Source: Archivesica marissinica
Taxonomy: Eukaryota; Mollusca; Bivalvia; Venerida; Vesicomyidae
Direction of reading: 5' to 3'
DNA length: 64,000 nt
Assembly (NCBI GenBank): GCA_014843695.1
Contig: CM026386.1
Location: 19,397,973-19,461,972, forward strand
Made by a program: the position numbers and the translations under genes. The notes under the pieces were generated by a model that saw only the letters and a program-made list of their open reading frames with translations, made no database searches and was not told the DNA's origin. Positions 52,718 to 62,044 of this stretch are shown piece after piece. Numbering within the stretch: position 1 is the first letter of the stretch; each line of letters opens with the position of its first letter.

Positions 52718-52795
52718 AGCCTCTGTGGTCGAGTGGTCTAGCATGCCATTGTTAGAACTCTCATTTCACTTGTTTGCGGCTCACCGCTAATCTGT
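52718..52795 (+). mobile_element. tRNA-like SINE head fragment
   Basis: CCTCTGTGGTCGAGTGGTCT resembles the head of SINE D, but the rest diverges (TAGCATGCCATTG, TTTGCGGCTCACC). It is probably a related, decayed copy. Confidence 0.4.
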
Positions 52796-52995
52796 AAATG
52801 ACCATGTACAACGATGCTCCCGAGTGTGGGCCCTGTACCAATCAAAACACAGACAGACAAAATGAAAGTATTTCAGAGTTCTATATATATCTATAAGTGC
52901 TTGCTACTGGCAGGCAAATCTGTTGTGGCGGAGAATAGACATTTTAACATTTTTCAGCAGTTATCTTAGAAACAAATTTTAAATAAATATGCATA

Positions 52996-53173
52996 CAGTC
53001 AAACCTATGTTAGTGGTCATCTCCATTAAGCAGCCAACCTGTATTAAGCAGCCAGTTTCCAGATTCCCAATCGGTTGTTTTATTATATCTTTGACCTCTA
53101 TTAAGCAGCCACTTATGCTAAACAGCCACTTTCTCTGACTCCCTTGGCTGGCTGCATAAGACAGGTTTGACTG
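52996..53173. mobile_element. TA-flanked MITE (CAGTCAAACCT ends), reference copy
   Basis: A 178-bp element with perfect 11-bp inverted ends, CAGTCAAACCT and AGGTTTGACTG, flanked by TA on both sides (52994-52995 and 53174-53175). TA duplication suggests Tc1/mariner-type mobilisation, but the ends alone do not name a family. There is no coding capacity. Confidence 0.9.
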
Positions 53174-53302
53174 TACTATTATCAGTGATTCTAGTTTTCT
53201 AGCAGTTACCATTATTTTATTGTCAGTTCAAAAGCTCACTCAGAGTTTGTGTTGTACTGTTGCTATCTTGCCAACTCAAAATAAAATTTCTCTTATCTTA
53301 CA

Positions 53303-53465
53303 GTCCTGGGTTTGATACTCGGTCAGGCCAAGTATGTAACTAGTGTCATTGAGCTAGGCACCTCACACACATTGCTTAGTACTGGTTGACAGCTTAGATC
53401 GGCTAATCCTGCCCAGGAAAACATGTCTAGGTCCCCGCAAGGGGTTTGACATTAATGGAACATAT
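53303..53465 (+). mobile_element. SINE family G, tail shared with the LINE
   Basis: GTCCTGGGTTTGATACTCGG (B-box region), body CACACATTGCTTAGTACTGG and GCCCAGGAAAACATGTCTAG, then GTCCCCGCAAGGGGTTTGAC and ATTAATGGAAC. The last 45 bp resemble the 3' end of the LINE at 58592-58640. Related copies lie at 59650-59930 and, decayed, at 60128-60290. Confidence 0.82.
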
Positions 53466-53552
53466 ATGCACTGACTGACCATTACAGATACTGTCTTTGT
53501 CCCATGTGCCTCACGTACACCTATATAACGAAAAGAACGGAATCCATTTCAG

Positions 53553-53641
53553 GATATAACGCAGCTCTCCAGGCACAGGTGAGGCATCTGGAATGGTCGC
53601 TGGCAAATTGCTCAGTGATCCGCGATGCGCTTCGTAATGAG
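53553..53641 (+). CDS. candidate internal exon of an unidentified plus-strand gene
   Basis: An 89-bp open segment between an acceptor (CATTTCAG) and a near-perfect donor (AATGAG before GTAAGT). It encodes YNAALQAQVRHLEWSLANC and then SVIRDALRNE, with heptad-like spacing that suggests a coiled coil. Enters in phase 1 and leaves in phase 0. I found no partner exon in the window and do not recognise the family. It lies between the divergent MRPL40 and POLE genes, so it could belong to a third gene, or be an exon remnant. Confidence 0.35.
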
Positions 53642-53669
53642 GTAAGTGCTAGACGTGTTCACTTGATCG

Positions 53670-53800
53670 CAGACGGATCTGTAGTCCAGTGGTAACACGC
53701 TGGACTGGTAATCCAGGGATTGCAGGTTCGATCCCCCGTCTGACCCTAATAAAATTAACAGTCTTTCAGATGGGACATTAATGGGATGATGATGACATAC
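53670..53800 (+). mobile_element. SINE family E with intact tRNA-like head
   Basis: 53670-53742 folds as a tRNA: acceptor arms CAGACGG and CCGTCTG pair perfectly, the A box is TAGTCCAGTGG and the B box GGTTCGATCCC. The anticodon stem CTGGA/TCCAG holds loop CTGGTAA, giving anticodon GGT (Thr-like). It continues into the SINE body ACCCTAATAAAATTAACAG and CAGATGGGACATTAA, so it is a SINE head rather than a tRNA gene. Confidence 0.8.
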
Positions 53801-53980
53801 ATACATAATTAATGTGACAATCTAACTTGGACCTGGGCCGGCTGGGGTAATTGTTGCAAAGTAATGTAACAGCGTGCAGCTAAGTATGAAAAGGGGACTA
53901 ACTGTGTAAGCAGGAAGGTATCATACTTGAAAGTGACATAGAACAGATATGTAGTGTATTCCGGCGTGGGTAGAACATCG

Positions 53981-54281
53981 GCCCGGCTAGCTCAGTTGGT
54001 AGAGCCGTCCGACGAGTGTTCGGGAGGTCGTGGGTTAAAGTCCCACATCGCGTCATAAACTTTTCCGCTCTTACTTTGCTTGGTCACTTTAATGGCAACG
54101 AGGATATATGGTACGGGCAAAGGACTAGGGGTGCGGCTCCAGAATAAAAGTGGCGTGGGTAGAACATCGGACCAGCTAGCTCAGTTGGTAGAGCTGTCCT
54201 AGTGTTTGGCAAGTCGTGCGTTCGAGTCCCACGTTTGGTCATTAACTTTTCCGCTCTTTTTTTGCTAGGTTACTTTAGCTA
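53981..54281 (+). mobile_element. tRNA-Lys-like SINE family C, two tandem copies
   Basis: Two copies start at 53981 (GCCCGGCTAGCTCAGTTGGT) and 54170 (GACCAGCTAGCTCAGTTGGT), each preceded by GGCGTGGGTAGAACATCGG and followed by AACTTTTCCGCTCTT. The D-arm and T-arm regions resemble tRNA-Lys. The anticodon arm does not pair (for example GTCCGACGAGTGTTCGGGAG), so these are not functional tRNAs. The 189-bp spacing and shared flanks indicate a tandem duplication. Confidence 0.82.
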
Positions 54282-54300
54282 TAAGACTAGAAGTAAACTA

Positions 54301-55069
54301 GAGTGGTGGAACCTATGCTCGGCGTAAATCCAACATATCTTGGCCTATAGAAAAAGTTAAATGCACTTGTCATATATTATTATTTTCTTAAGTCGTGAAC
54401 ACAACTTTCAAAATATTGTTGTTGAAAATATTAGCTTCATTACGTGACCATGCACCTCAATACAGCTATCGCAACGGCACTTGTTTCCATGGGGAACTAG
54501 ATACTTTAGGGCACCTATAGTTTATACAAATTTATTTTAGCTCGATTGCGAAACAAGTTCTTTCAACTTATATTAATCACTCTCGAGACCTCATTCCTGA
54601 TGGAATCCATCGCCATGAAGGAGAGAGAAGAGGCAATGTGGAATTTAAATGCCTTGCCTAAGGGCACAATCGTAACGGCTCCAGCGGGGCTCAAACTCCG
54701 GACCTTTCGCACCTGAAGCGAACGCGCATCCACTGCGCTATCACGACTTCCGACTTTAGGGCACCTATGCACTTTTTTATTGATGCACGTGTAAATGTTG
54801 AATATATTATTTTGACTTAGTAATATCAATAACTAACAATATTACAACTCATAAGAACTCATTTTTTCCCAATTCGGATAGCTACCTGAAATGCCCATAA
54901 GGTGACAGTTGCATTACTAAGCCATTAGGCTACCGGCACGAACAACGGAATGCTATTGAACCATGCTTCACCTGTGTCAGCGAAAATAGGTTAAAACTAT
55001 TTAAATACGGATGTAAATGGAAAAAATACGCCGAGCATAGGAATACGCCGAGCATAGGTTCCACCACTC
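54301..55069. mobile_element. TA-flanked element with 26-bp inverted ends
   Basis: The left end at 54301-54326 begins GAGTGGTGGAACCTATGCTC, and 55044-55069 is its exact 26-bp reverse complement, ending GCATAGGTTCCACCACTC. TA lies on both sides (54299-54300 and 55070-55071). A second partial inner copy of the right end precedes it at 55026-55040. The element is 769 bp including a nested 234-bp SINE B and its duplication. No transposase is seen, so it is non-autonomous. Confidence 0.85.
54519..54752 (-). mobile_element. SINE family B, full-length with 16-bp target duplication
   Basis: Minus-strand copy: head GGAAGTCGTGATAGCGCAG and TGGATGCGCGTTCG (A box), B box GGAGTTTGAGCCCCGCTGG, body GCCGTTACGATTGTGCCCTT, tail TGATTAATATAAGTTG and AAAATAAATTTGTATAAAC. 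It is flanked by ACTTTAGGGCACCTAT at 54503-54518 and 54753-54768. It is nested in the element at 54301-55069. Confidence 0.95.
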
Positions 55070-55525
55070 TATGTCGACAGTGGCTCCGGGGGGGGGGGGG
55101 AGTATCGCGTTGAACTTGATGAATACGCAGTATCGGGACTGACAAATGTCATGTCGGTGTAATGTATGCCCTCTTTTTTGTTGAAAAACTCAAAATATGC
55201 GAATAGCTGCTATGTTCTTGATCAAACTGATCTTCTTATATGGACGTTAAAGCTTTTGGATAATAAATATTGCCAAAATACCGAAACAATTGTCTTTGAA
55301 ATGACCCTATGGAAGCCATTTTGGAAAATTTCTTGTTTTGACGAAAAATAATTAAATATAAAATTGATTCAGGCATGAATAATTACAGTACAAAACATAG
55401 AGATATAGTCAATTACACACATACACTATACAGTAAATTACTAATTGATCTACTACTGCTCCATGTTATTAAAATTTCGTCTACCGATCTAAAATGCTAT
55501 CCTATACCATTCACCATTTTATAAA
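55070..55525. other. intergenic stretch without recognised features
   Basis: Includes a poly(G) run at about 55088-55100. No gene or repeat recognised. Confidence 0.5.
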
Positions 55526-55575
55526 TATGTCTACATCCCCGCGAGGGGTTCGACATTAAAGGAAGATAGATAGAT
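55526..55575 (+). mobile_element. LINE 3'-end fragment
   Basis: ATGTCTACATCCCCGCGAGG and GGTTCGACATTAAAGGAAGA followed by TAGATAGAT match the 3' end of the LINE at 58592-58640 almost exactly. It is a severely 5'-truncated copy. Confidence 0.85.
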
Positions 55576-55669
55576 TCAAATACTTTCTACTGTCGAACAA
55601 TCAATTTCTGATTATGACTAATATATCTATCACTTTCTTTTGTTTGTTGGGGACACACTCAATCCCGAT

Positions 55670-55757
55670 GTATCCCACACAGACAGAAGAGAGAAGCTAT
55701 GTGGATATAAGTGCCTTTCTGATTGGAAATTGAATCGACATATCAAAAGATGTGGGT
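55670..55757 (+). pseudogene. zinc-finger-like coding remnant
   Basis: Encodes HTDRREKLCGYKC and then LSDWKLNRHIKRC, which has the spacing C-x3-C-x8-H-x3-C and the HTxxxK linker look of a zinc-finger repeat. There is no second finger and no clear splice site. It is more likely a remnant than a gene. Confidence 0.3.
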
Positions 55758-55879
55758 CATTGGGATCAATGTGTCCTTGGGTCGAATTGTGTGTGTTTTA
55801 CGTATATTTATCGTCGCTACCGGTGGCCCATATGAGCGACGCCTACTGAAGAGATTAGTCATTTTAGATTGTTGGAAGA

Positions 55880-56006
55880 TAGTGCAATGATACAGACAGA
55901 GATCTGGTTCTTTTACGTGCAATGTGTAAAGCACCGACACGAGACCTCGGTTTAAAGTCCCACCTGAAAGACTGTTAATTTTATTATGGTGAGACGGGGG
56001 ATCGAA
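55880..56006 (-). mobile_element. SINE family E, reverse copy
   Basis: On the minus strand: TGGTTCGATCCCCCGTCTC, ACCATAATAAAATTAACAG, TTTCAGGTGGGACTTTAAAC and CGAGGTCTCGTGTCGGTGC. Same order as the copies at 51.6 and 53.7 kb. The A-box half of the head is missing. Confidence 0.8.
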
Positions 56007-57022
56007 CCATGAAACTTTTTTAATTTGATAAAACGCCTATTTTTACATAAAAACATATTCAATGGCGTTGTACAAATAAATAAAATATAAATATCAAAGC
56101 AAATTAATAAAGGACATTTAGTGATTTACATCATACTACTCAACAGTTATTAATCAAACTCTGAGATAATTAGAATGAAATACAATATCCTAAAATCAAT
56201 ATAAAACTCGGTATAATAATATATATTAAAATATTACATTCATGAATAAGAATATAAAACAGTAACCTGCGATCCATGTAGAGATGCAGTCACTCAAATG
56301 AATATACATGTATGTGATGGCGACTTTAAATAAATTTAATCAGATTGTTTTTCATTCTTTGCTTGTTTTTCATTCTTGATACAGTATTGAACTCTTTTTT
56401 TTCAATTCTGTTTCGTTAATACTCCTTATATGTTATAATAGTTAACACATATTTATCACGAAGCTTAATTGTATATAGCTGGTATGTTTCTACATCAGAT
56501 CATACATAACAGAAATTGTTCATCCAACATTGTTAATTTAGTTTGAAGTGATGGGAAGTAGATTAAAGGGCTGTACATATTGGTGTCATAACTTGTAGTC
56601 CAATCCATTTGCTTTTTTCCCCATATTAAATCTTATACATAATAATAAATCCTGATAATTATAATTTCATATTGTTTTCTACGTATTTCATTGTGTGTAT
56701 AATTGTAATGTAATGTATGGGGGGGGGGGGTGTGCAATAAAATATTATTAAAGTAATTAACAAATCCTTGTTAAGAGAAACCAGCATTTTTATACTCACA
56801 ACACATAATGTTATATGCTGCCATAAACCTAGTTTTCGCTAAAACAAAAAATCATCGTCGCCAACTAACTAAAAATATTAAACATGCAAGATCAATAACA
56901 TATTTTAAATTATACAGATAGATAGATAGATACTTTTATTTCCTCCATTTCTGAAGAGCATGACATATTTACAAACCATTATTAATAGGTATGTACACAC
57001 AGTATAATATAAATGCACAAAT
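56007..57022. other. AT-rich intergenic stretch
   Basis: Contains a poly(G) run near 56719-56730 and a short GATA microsatellite at 56918-56936, which may be the tail of an inverted LINE fragment. No gene recognised. Confidence 0.5.
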
Positions 57023-58481
57023 AACCCTGTTGTCAGTTGAGTACTCGCATACTTAAAACCCTGTCTAAAGAACTCTCACCTATCCTTGAAGTCTTATTCC
57101 AAAAATCCCTCAACGAAGGATCACTGCCTGCCCAGTGGAAGTCAGCAAATGTTGCTCCCATTTACAAAAAGGGGACAAGTCAAACCCCGCCAACTATAGG
57201 CCTATCTCACTGACATGTGTTCTATGCAAGGTACTTGAACATATAGTTTCCTCCTCGATAGCAAAACACTTCACAAACCACAGTATTCTGTACCATTTGC
57301 AGCATGGTTTTAGAGAAAAACGGTCATGCGTGACCCAATTAGTAATGCTAGTCAATGACTTGGTTACCTCTGTCTACAATAAGCATCAGGTAGATCTCAT
57401 CCTATTAGACTTCAGTATGGCTTTCGATAAGGTCAATCACGAGAAAGTACTACTAAAAATGCATGAATATGGAGTAAGAGGTCAAACATTAAGGTGGATT
57501 AAGAGTTTTCTAGATAATAGACTCCAGTCAGTTGTCCTTAATGGTACTAGTTCAGAGGCCATTCCGGTGTCCTCTGGAGTCCCACAGGGATCCGTACTTG
57601 GACCCCTGCTTTTCCTAGCCTACATAAACGACCTCCCACAAAACATCAGTTCCAAAGTCCGCATCTTTGCAGATGATACTGCAGTATATCTATCACTGAC
57701 ATCTGCAAATGAATCGGTCACACTCCAAAATGATCTTAAGAGATTAGAAGAGTGGGAGTTGGAGTGGGACATGGAATTTAACCCCTCCAAATGTCAAGTT
57801 ATCCACGTCACCAGAAGGAAACATCCTATTCCCAGCAAATATAAACTCCATGGAGTCCTACTTGAGTCGGTCACCTCAGCCAAATACCTTGGCGTGGATA
57901 TCTCAAATAACCTGTCGTGGGACACCCACATAAAAAGGTCAACAAAGAAAGCAAACCAAACATTAGGATTTCTACGTAGAAACCTCCAGGTCAAATCTGA
58001 ACCCCTTAAGACCATGGCTTACCAGACATTAGTGAGACCCCAGCTTGAATATGGCTCCGAGATCTGGTCGCCCCATACCCAAACATTGATAGACCAAATT
58101 GAAGGTGTCCAGCGAAGAGCAGCCCGTTGGATAAAGGCTGACTTCTATCGTACCTCTAGTGTTACAGACATGCTACATTCCCTAAATCTACGCAGACTAG
58201 ATCAACGGCGTATTGACAATAGGTTATCCCTTATGTATAAAATTCATAATGATCTTGTTGCTATTCCCATTGAAAATTACCTAGTTCCCCTCTCCCGTCC
58301 TACTCGCCATTGCCATTCCTTAAGCTATAGGTTAATTACAGCAACAACAGACTACTACAAGTTCTCCTTCTTTCCAAGAACAATCTATCATTGGAACCAC
58401 CTCCCTCCTGACAGTGTCCATCTCCCTACCATAGAGCAATTCAATACGGCAGTTTGCCATATTGAACATGCCAGTCCCTAG
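57023..58481 (+). pseudogene. LINE reverse transcriptase, frameshifted
   Basis: RNA-directed DNA polymerase fragment. From 57023 one frame encodes STRILKTLSKELSPILEV, then AQWKSANVAPIYKKG, a typical LINE RT entry. The sequence then needs a one-base shift at the A5G4 run (57166-57174) to continue as DKSNPANYRPISL. The second frame is open to 58481, about 435 residues past the shift. Visible RT motifs are NYRPISL, LLDFSMAFDKV (first catalytic Asp), SGVPQGSVLGPLLF and FADD (the catalytic Asp pair). The C-terminal part includes EYGSEIWSP and QRRAARWI, common in this class. A start codon at 57135 in the second frame is only incidental. The copy cannot move by itself. Confidence 0.9.
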
Positions 58482-58640
58482 TTGTTCTGCGTAGCTGCTT
58501 TTAAACTGTTACCACAACTTATTTTCATACCTTTTTAAATTATACTTTTAACTACTCATACTTTTAACTTCTTAGCGGTTTTTGACGCGCAACATGTCTA
58601 CGTCCCCGCGAGGGGTTCGACATTAAAGGAAGATAGATAG
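57023..58640 (+). mobile_element. 5'-truncated non-LTR retrotransposon (LINE)
   Basis: Retains the reverse transcriptase, its C-terminal part and a 3' untranslated tail ending in ACATGTCTACGTCCCCGCGA, then GGGGTTCGACATTAAAGGAA and (GATA)n at 58628-58640. The endonuclease region and ORF1 are missing, and the left break is near 57023. The protein resembles the CR1/Jockey-like group of LINE reverse transcriptases, but the clade cannot be settled by eye. Its tail is shared with SINE family G and with the fragment at 55526. Confidence 0.92.
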
Positions 58641-58879
58641 ATGTATGTGTTAGAAACGCTTGAAAAAACCCTTAACTACAAACCTTAGTCTTTGAAAAGG
58701 CGTTTGATATAGTTTGCCTTGTCCGTCAAATAAATATATTTATGTAAGAGGAGTCGAGCTATCTTAGTATTTCCGATTCGAGATATCCTTGGCTCGAGAT
58801 GACTTGAGGTCGAAGTGTCCAACATATCCTGTTTAGTATGGTATAGATCTTTAACTTAGCCTCGGTCAAGGTTATAACC
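58641..58879. other. upstream region of POLE
   Basis: Non-repetitive DNA between the LINE and the POLE start. No TATA box is evident. Apart from the E2F site just downstream I see no recognisable element. Confidence 0.4.
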
Positions 58880-58891
58880 TTTCGCGCCAAA
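58880..58891 (+). promoter_or_regulatory. E2F consensus site upstream of POLE
   Basis: TTTCGCGCCAAA fits the palindromic E2F consensus TTTSGCGCSAAA at all 12 positions and lies 94 bp before the POLE start codon. Replicative DNA polymerase genes are classic E2F targets at the G1/S transition. Function here is inferred from motif and position. Confidence 0.7.
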
Positions 58892-58985
58892 GACGAAATT
58901 TAACCGGGAAAAGTGAGGGACACGCCGCGCTCATTTCAGCATGTAGAAAGCGTAAGGTTTTGTGAAAAGCTTCATTTTTGTCAAA

Positions 58986-59047
58986 ATGGTTCTTCGAAAC
59001 AGCGGCAAATACAGAAGTGAGCAACAGCAAAATGATGGTTCTTCAGG
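58986..59047 (+). CDS. POLE: DNA polymerase epsilon catalytic subunit, exon 1
   Basis: The ATG at 58986 opens MVLRNSGKYRSEQQQNDGSS plus two bases of a Gly codon, then a donor GTAAGC at 59048. The 62-bp coding exon ends in phase 2, which fits the acceptor at 63188 exactly. The N-terminus of POLE is poorly conserved but is typically short, polar and basic, as here. The start is supported by the E2F site upstream and by the downstream exon. The alternative is an unrelated short frame, which the matching phase makes less likely. Confidence 0.8.
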
Positions 59048-59589
59048 GTAAGCATTTTACAGGGAAAAAAATGTCGAAGACAATGTTTTCGTTAAGAACA
59101 AAGAGGAGATGATAAACATCTTAGTTGCAGTCTAAATTTTGCAAAGGATGCCGCGTTTTTGTAGTTTATTTTAAAATCCTGTTGAATTTATATGCAGCTA
59201 ACATGTAGTCGGATGGATAATATGTTGAATAAGTGTGCATTTTGTTTGGTAATGTAATTTTCCAGAATTTCGCAAAACTGCGTATCCTTGAGAATCCCCC
59301 CCCCCCGTTTCTTTTTTTACTAAGACGGACATATTCCCCCAGGTATGGGAGTGAGCTAGTCTATGGAGAACCCTACGGTGTGAGGGGGATTTTGTCGTTT
59401 GCTAAGCAAAAATATGGGTGGTATGCATTTGTGACTGACCCACCATCATTTGACCATGCCCCTTTTGTCCACTCTTGGAATAAGCTATATAGTAATCATA
59501 TTGTCATTTATGTTGACATTTTACAAGATTTGTTATATATTATGTCTGCAACTGAAACTATTATTATTTGTTATACAAACCTTGTGTTA
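59048..59589. other. POLE: POLE intron 1, first part
   Basis: An open frame of 128 codons (59233-59619) lies here, next to a poly(C) run at about 59296-59306. It resembles no family I know and has no clear splice sites, so I treat it as chance. No other feature. Confidence 0.5.
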
Positions 59590-59930
59590 ATAATTATGTG
59601 GCATCCATGGCAGTGGTAGAGCGTCTTGATTTGGAATCGTACGGTCCTGGGTTATGTATGTTCCTTTAATGTCAAACCCCTCGCGGAGACTTTGACATGT
59701 TTTCCTGGGCAGGCTAAACCGACCTAAGCGATTAACCAGTACTAGTAATTGCAAATCCGACGCTGGACCACGGACGCCACACGGGTTCGATACTCAGGCC
59801 ACGTATGTAGTGTCATTGAGCAACTCTCCTCGCACACATTGCTTAGTACTGGTTAACCGCTTTGGTCGGCTCAACATGCCCAGGAAAACATGTCTAGGTC
59901 CCTGCAAGGGGTTTGACATTAATGGAACAT
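59590..59930. mobile_element. SINE family G, rearranged copies
   Basis: A plus-strand tRNA-like head (CAGTGGTAGAGCGTCTTGAT, CGGTCCTGGGTT) is followed by an inverted 3' half (GTTCCTTTAATGTCAAACCC, ATGTTTTCCTGGGCAGGCT) and then a plus-strand body and tail (CACACATTGCTTAGTACTGG to GGGGTTTGACATTAATGGAA). The arrangement suggests insertion of one copy into another, or an inversion. Confidence 0.75.
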
Positions 59931-60127
59931 GCATGCCGACATTAAATAACATTGGATTTGCAGCCTTGTAATGGCACTTTGCGTTACACTGTATGCACTC
60001 TGAGCATGCAGACATAGAGCTGAGAGCAATCTAACAAACCGTTTCGGTCTACTCTGCATCATCGCTATCCATATTCGATAAGAATTAAAATCTGTGTTCT
60101 TTTTTTGGAGTTAATGCTTCTTTTTTA

Positions 60128-60290
60128 TATGTACATTCCATTTATGTCTAACCATTTGTGGGAATCGCAACATGTTTTCCAAGGTGGACACTGCCGACAT
60201 GAACAGTTTACTACAATGAATCAAGTGAGCTCAAGGACAATGCTTGCCATGGGCACTTTGTTTCACAATCCTCTACACACCAGACGCCAC
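60128..60290 (-). mobile_element. SINE family G, decayed copy
   Basis: CATTCCATTTATGTCTAACC and AACATGTTTTCCAAGG follow the order of the inverted SINE G tail (GTTCCATTAATGTCAAACCC, ACATGTTTTCCTGGGC) with many changes. Old copy. Confidence 0.5.
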
Positions 60291-60983
60291 AAGTCGTGAC
60301 CAATGAAGCATTGAATCTGTGATCGAAAATTGGAGTGCGCAGCGGTGATGCAAAGTAGATTGTGACTGATTTTATAGACTACTCTGATATATATTGTTTT
60401 GTTAAGAGGCCATTTTCTAAACACGGATGAGAATCTTCTGCAGATGTCTGTGTATTTCGCAGCTGCCTATATTAGTTCTGTGTAAATCCAGACGAGATAT
60501 GTGCCGATGGAAAGTTGTACTTCGACATGAAATGCGCCGTGTAGGTTTATGCACCCAATCGGCATTGTGTATTATTGAATGAAAAATAGTCTATTTAGTT
60601 TTGATTTTCCCGGTGCAAATTGCCGTACACACAGATGGAGATCATGATTTAGATCCAAGGTGTCGAGCAGGGTGCTCACTAGACTTTGAAAGTAGAGATT
60701 CAATGGTGTGAAGTCCAGCTGGAGTCATTATGCATGTTGTCACTTTCCGTACACGAATTGACATAATTTACAATTTGTTTGATCTTCCGAGTGGTTCCAT
60801 TTTCTCAACCGTCTTGTAGCAGGTCTACACCACTGATTTAAGCCCAAAGTTGTATGGGGGAGTAAATAGGGTATGTGATGTCTATAATGCTAGAAATTGG
60901 AAATGCACATGTTGAGCACTGTTTTACCCGCCGCTCAACACAATTACATTTTTTCTGTATATTCAATGTCACGTAGCAAACAT
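60291..60983. other. POLE: POLE intron 1, middle part
   Basis: No gene, RNA or repeat recognised. Confidence 0.5.
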
Positions 60984-60985
60984 GG

Positions 60986-61297
60986 AATGGTGGTCGAGTG
61001 CTTATTTTGAACACTACAGTACAGTGCGTCTTATTTTGTATTGTGGTGGTCGAGTGCTTATTTTGAACAGTACAGTGTGTCTTATTTTGTATTGTGGTGG
61101 TCGAGTGCTTATTTTGAACAGTACAATGTGTCTTATTTTGTATTGTGGTGGTCGAGTGCTTATTTTGAACAGTACAATGTGTCTTATTTTGTATTGTGGT
61201 GGTAGAGTGCTTATTTTGAACAGTACAGTGTGTCTTATTTTGTATTGTGGTGGTAGAGTGCTCATTTTGAACAGTACAGTGTGTCTTATTTTGTATA
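60986..61297. repeat. 51-bp minisatellite, first block
   Basis: Six units of 51 bp, each containing TGTGGTGGTCGAGTGCTTAT, TTTGAACAGTACA and GTGTGTCTTATTTTG. The open frame across it is a consequence of 51 being a multiple of three. The array resumes at 61780 after a 482-bp insertion. Confidence 0.95.
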
Positions 61298-61779
61298 CAT
61301 AGTTCCCACAGCAGTCAAAAGCAAGTTTTATTAACGGCAATTTCATGATTATACTAGTAATTCTTTAATTGCAATAATTTTATTCATTTTGGTTTCTTAA
61401 TATAAAATTTAGTATGATTTTAAAGGTATTAAATTGTACTTTTTAAATATTAATTTATTTTTTGACAGTGATGTATGGATTATAAATTATAAGAACTTAA
61501 CTTGCACCTATTTTTGAAAGTATATTTTCACAGTTGAAATATTAATATACAGGTAAATTATTATGTATTCATTATTGATATGAAATTTGTGAAATGATAC
61601 AAAAAATATGTCCATTGAGAGCTTTCCAACAATGTATGAACCATGGTGATGGGATGAAAAATAAATATTTTATGAAGAAAACAAAATTACGCTACTATAT
61701 ATTATATACAATATCTGATCAACTTTGCCATTCAAAATGGCAGCCACAGTAGGAATGATGACGTCACAAGGGAACTATG
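61298..61779. mobile_element. 482-bp TA-flanked element inside the 51-bp array
   Basis: Inverted ends CATAGTTCCC and GGGAACTATG with TA on both sides. It interrupts the 51-bp array at TTTTGTATTGTGG, which neighbouring units show uninterrupted. The left junction has one extra TA. The interior is AT-rich and non-coding. Likely a non-autonomous DNA transposon. Confidence 0.88.
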
Positions 61780-61853
61780 TATTGTGGTGGTAGAGTGCTT
61801 ATTTTGAACAGTACAGTGTGTCTTATTTTGTATTGTGGTGGTAGAGTGCTTAT
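61780..61853. repeat. 51-bp minisatellite, second block
   Basis: About one and a half further units of the array at 60986, all of the GTAGAG subtype, the same as the last two units before the insertion. Confidence 0.93.
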
Positions 61854-62044
61854 ATCAATTAAATTTTTAAAATGGATATTAAATGAAACAAGCACTAGTG
61901 TAATTATTTTGATTTACTGTACAAAGAACCCAATTTGTACTACTATGGGATAGAAATTTGAGCTTTGTATTACGCTACCCGGCGTATTGGCAATATTTAA
62001 AAAAAATCCAGTAGAATCGATCTTATCACATCAGTAATTGTTTA

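Noticed and set aside
53670..53742. Functional tRNA-Thr gene (GGT)
   Set aside because: The cloverleaf is good, but it continues into a SINE body found at 51.6 and 55.9 kb, so it is a SINE head.
53981..54054. Functional tRNA-Lys gene
   Set aside because: The D and T arms fit but the anticodon arm does not pair, and a second copy with the same flanks follows.
54930..55145. MRPL40 first exon on the minus strand
   Set aside because: The frames available here (and near 53.5 kb) either stop early or lack a donor in the required phase, and none resembles a targeting peptide.
59233..59619. A 128-codon open frame in POLE intron 1 as a gene
   Set aside because: No recognisable domain, no splice signals, a low-complexity poly(C) segment and a SINE-derived 3' part.
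60982..61346. Open frames of 106 and 110 codons on both strands
   Set aside because: They are translations of the 51-bp minisatellite, whose length is a multiple of three.
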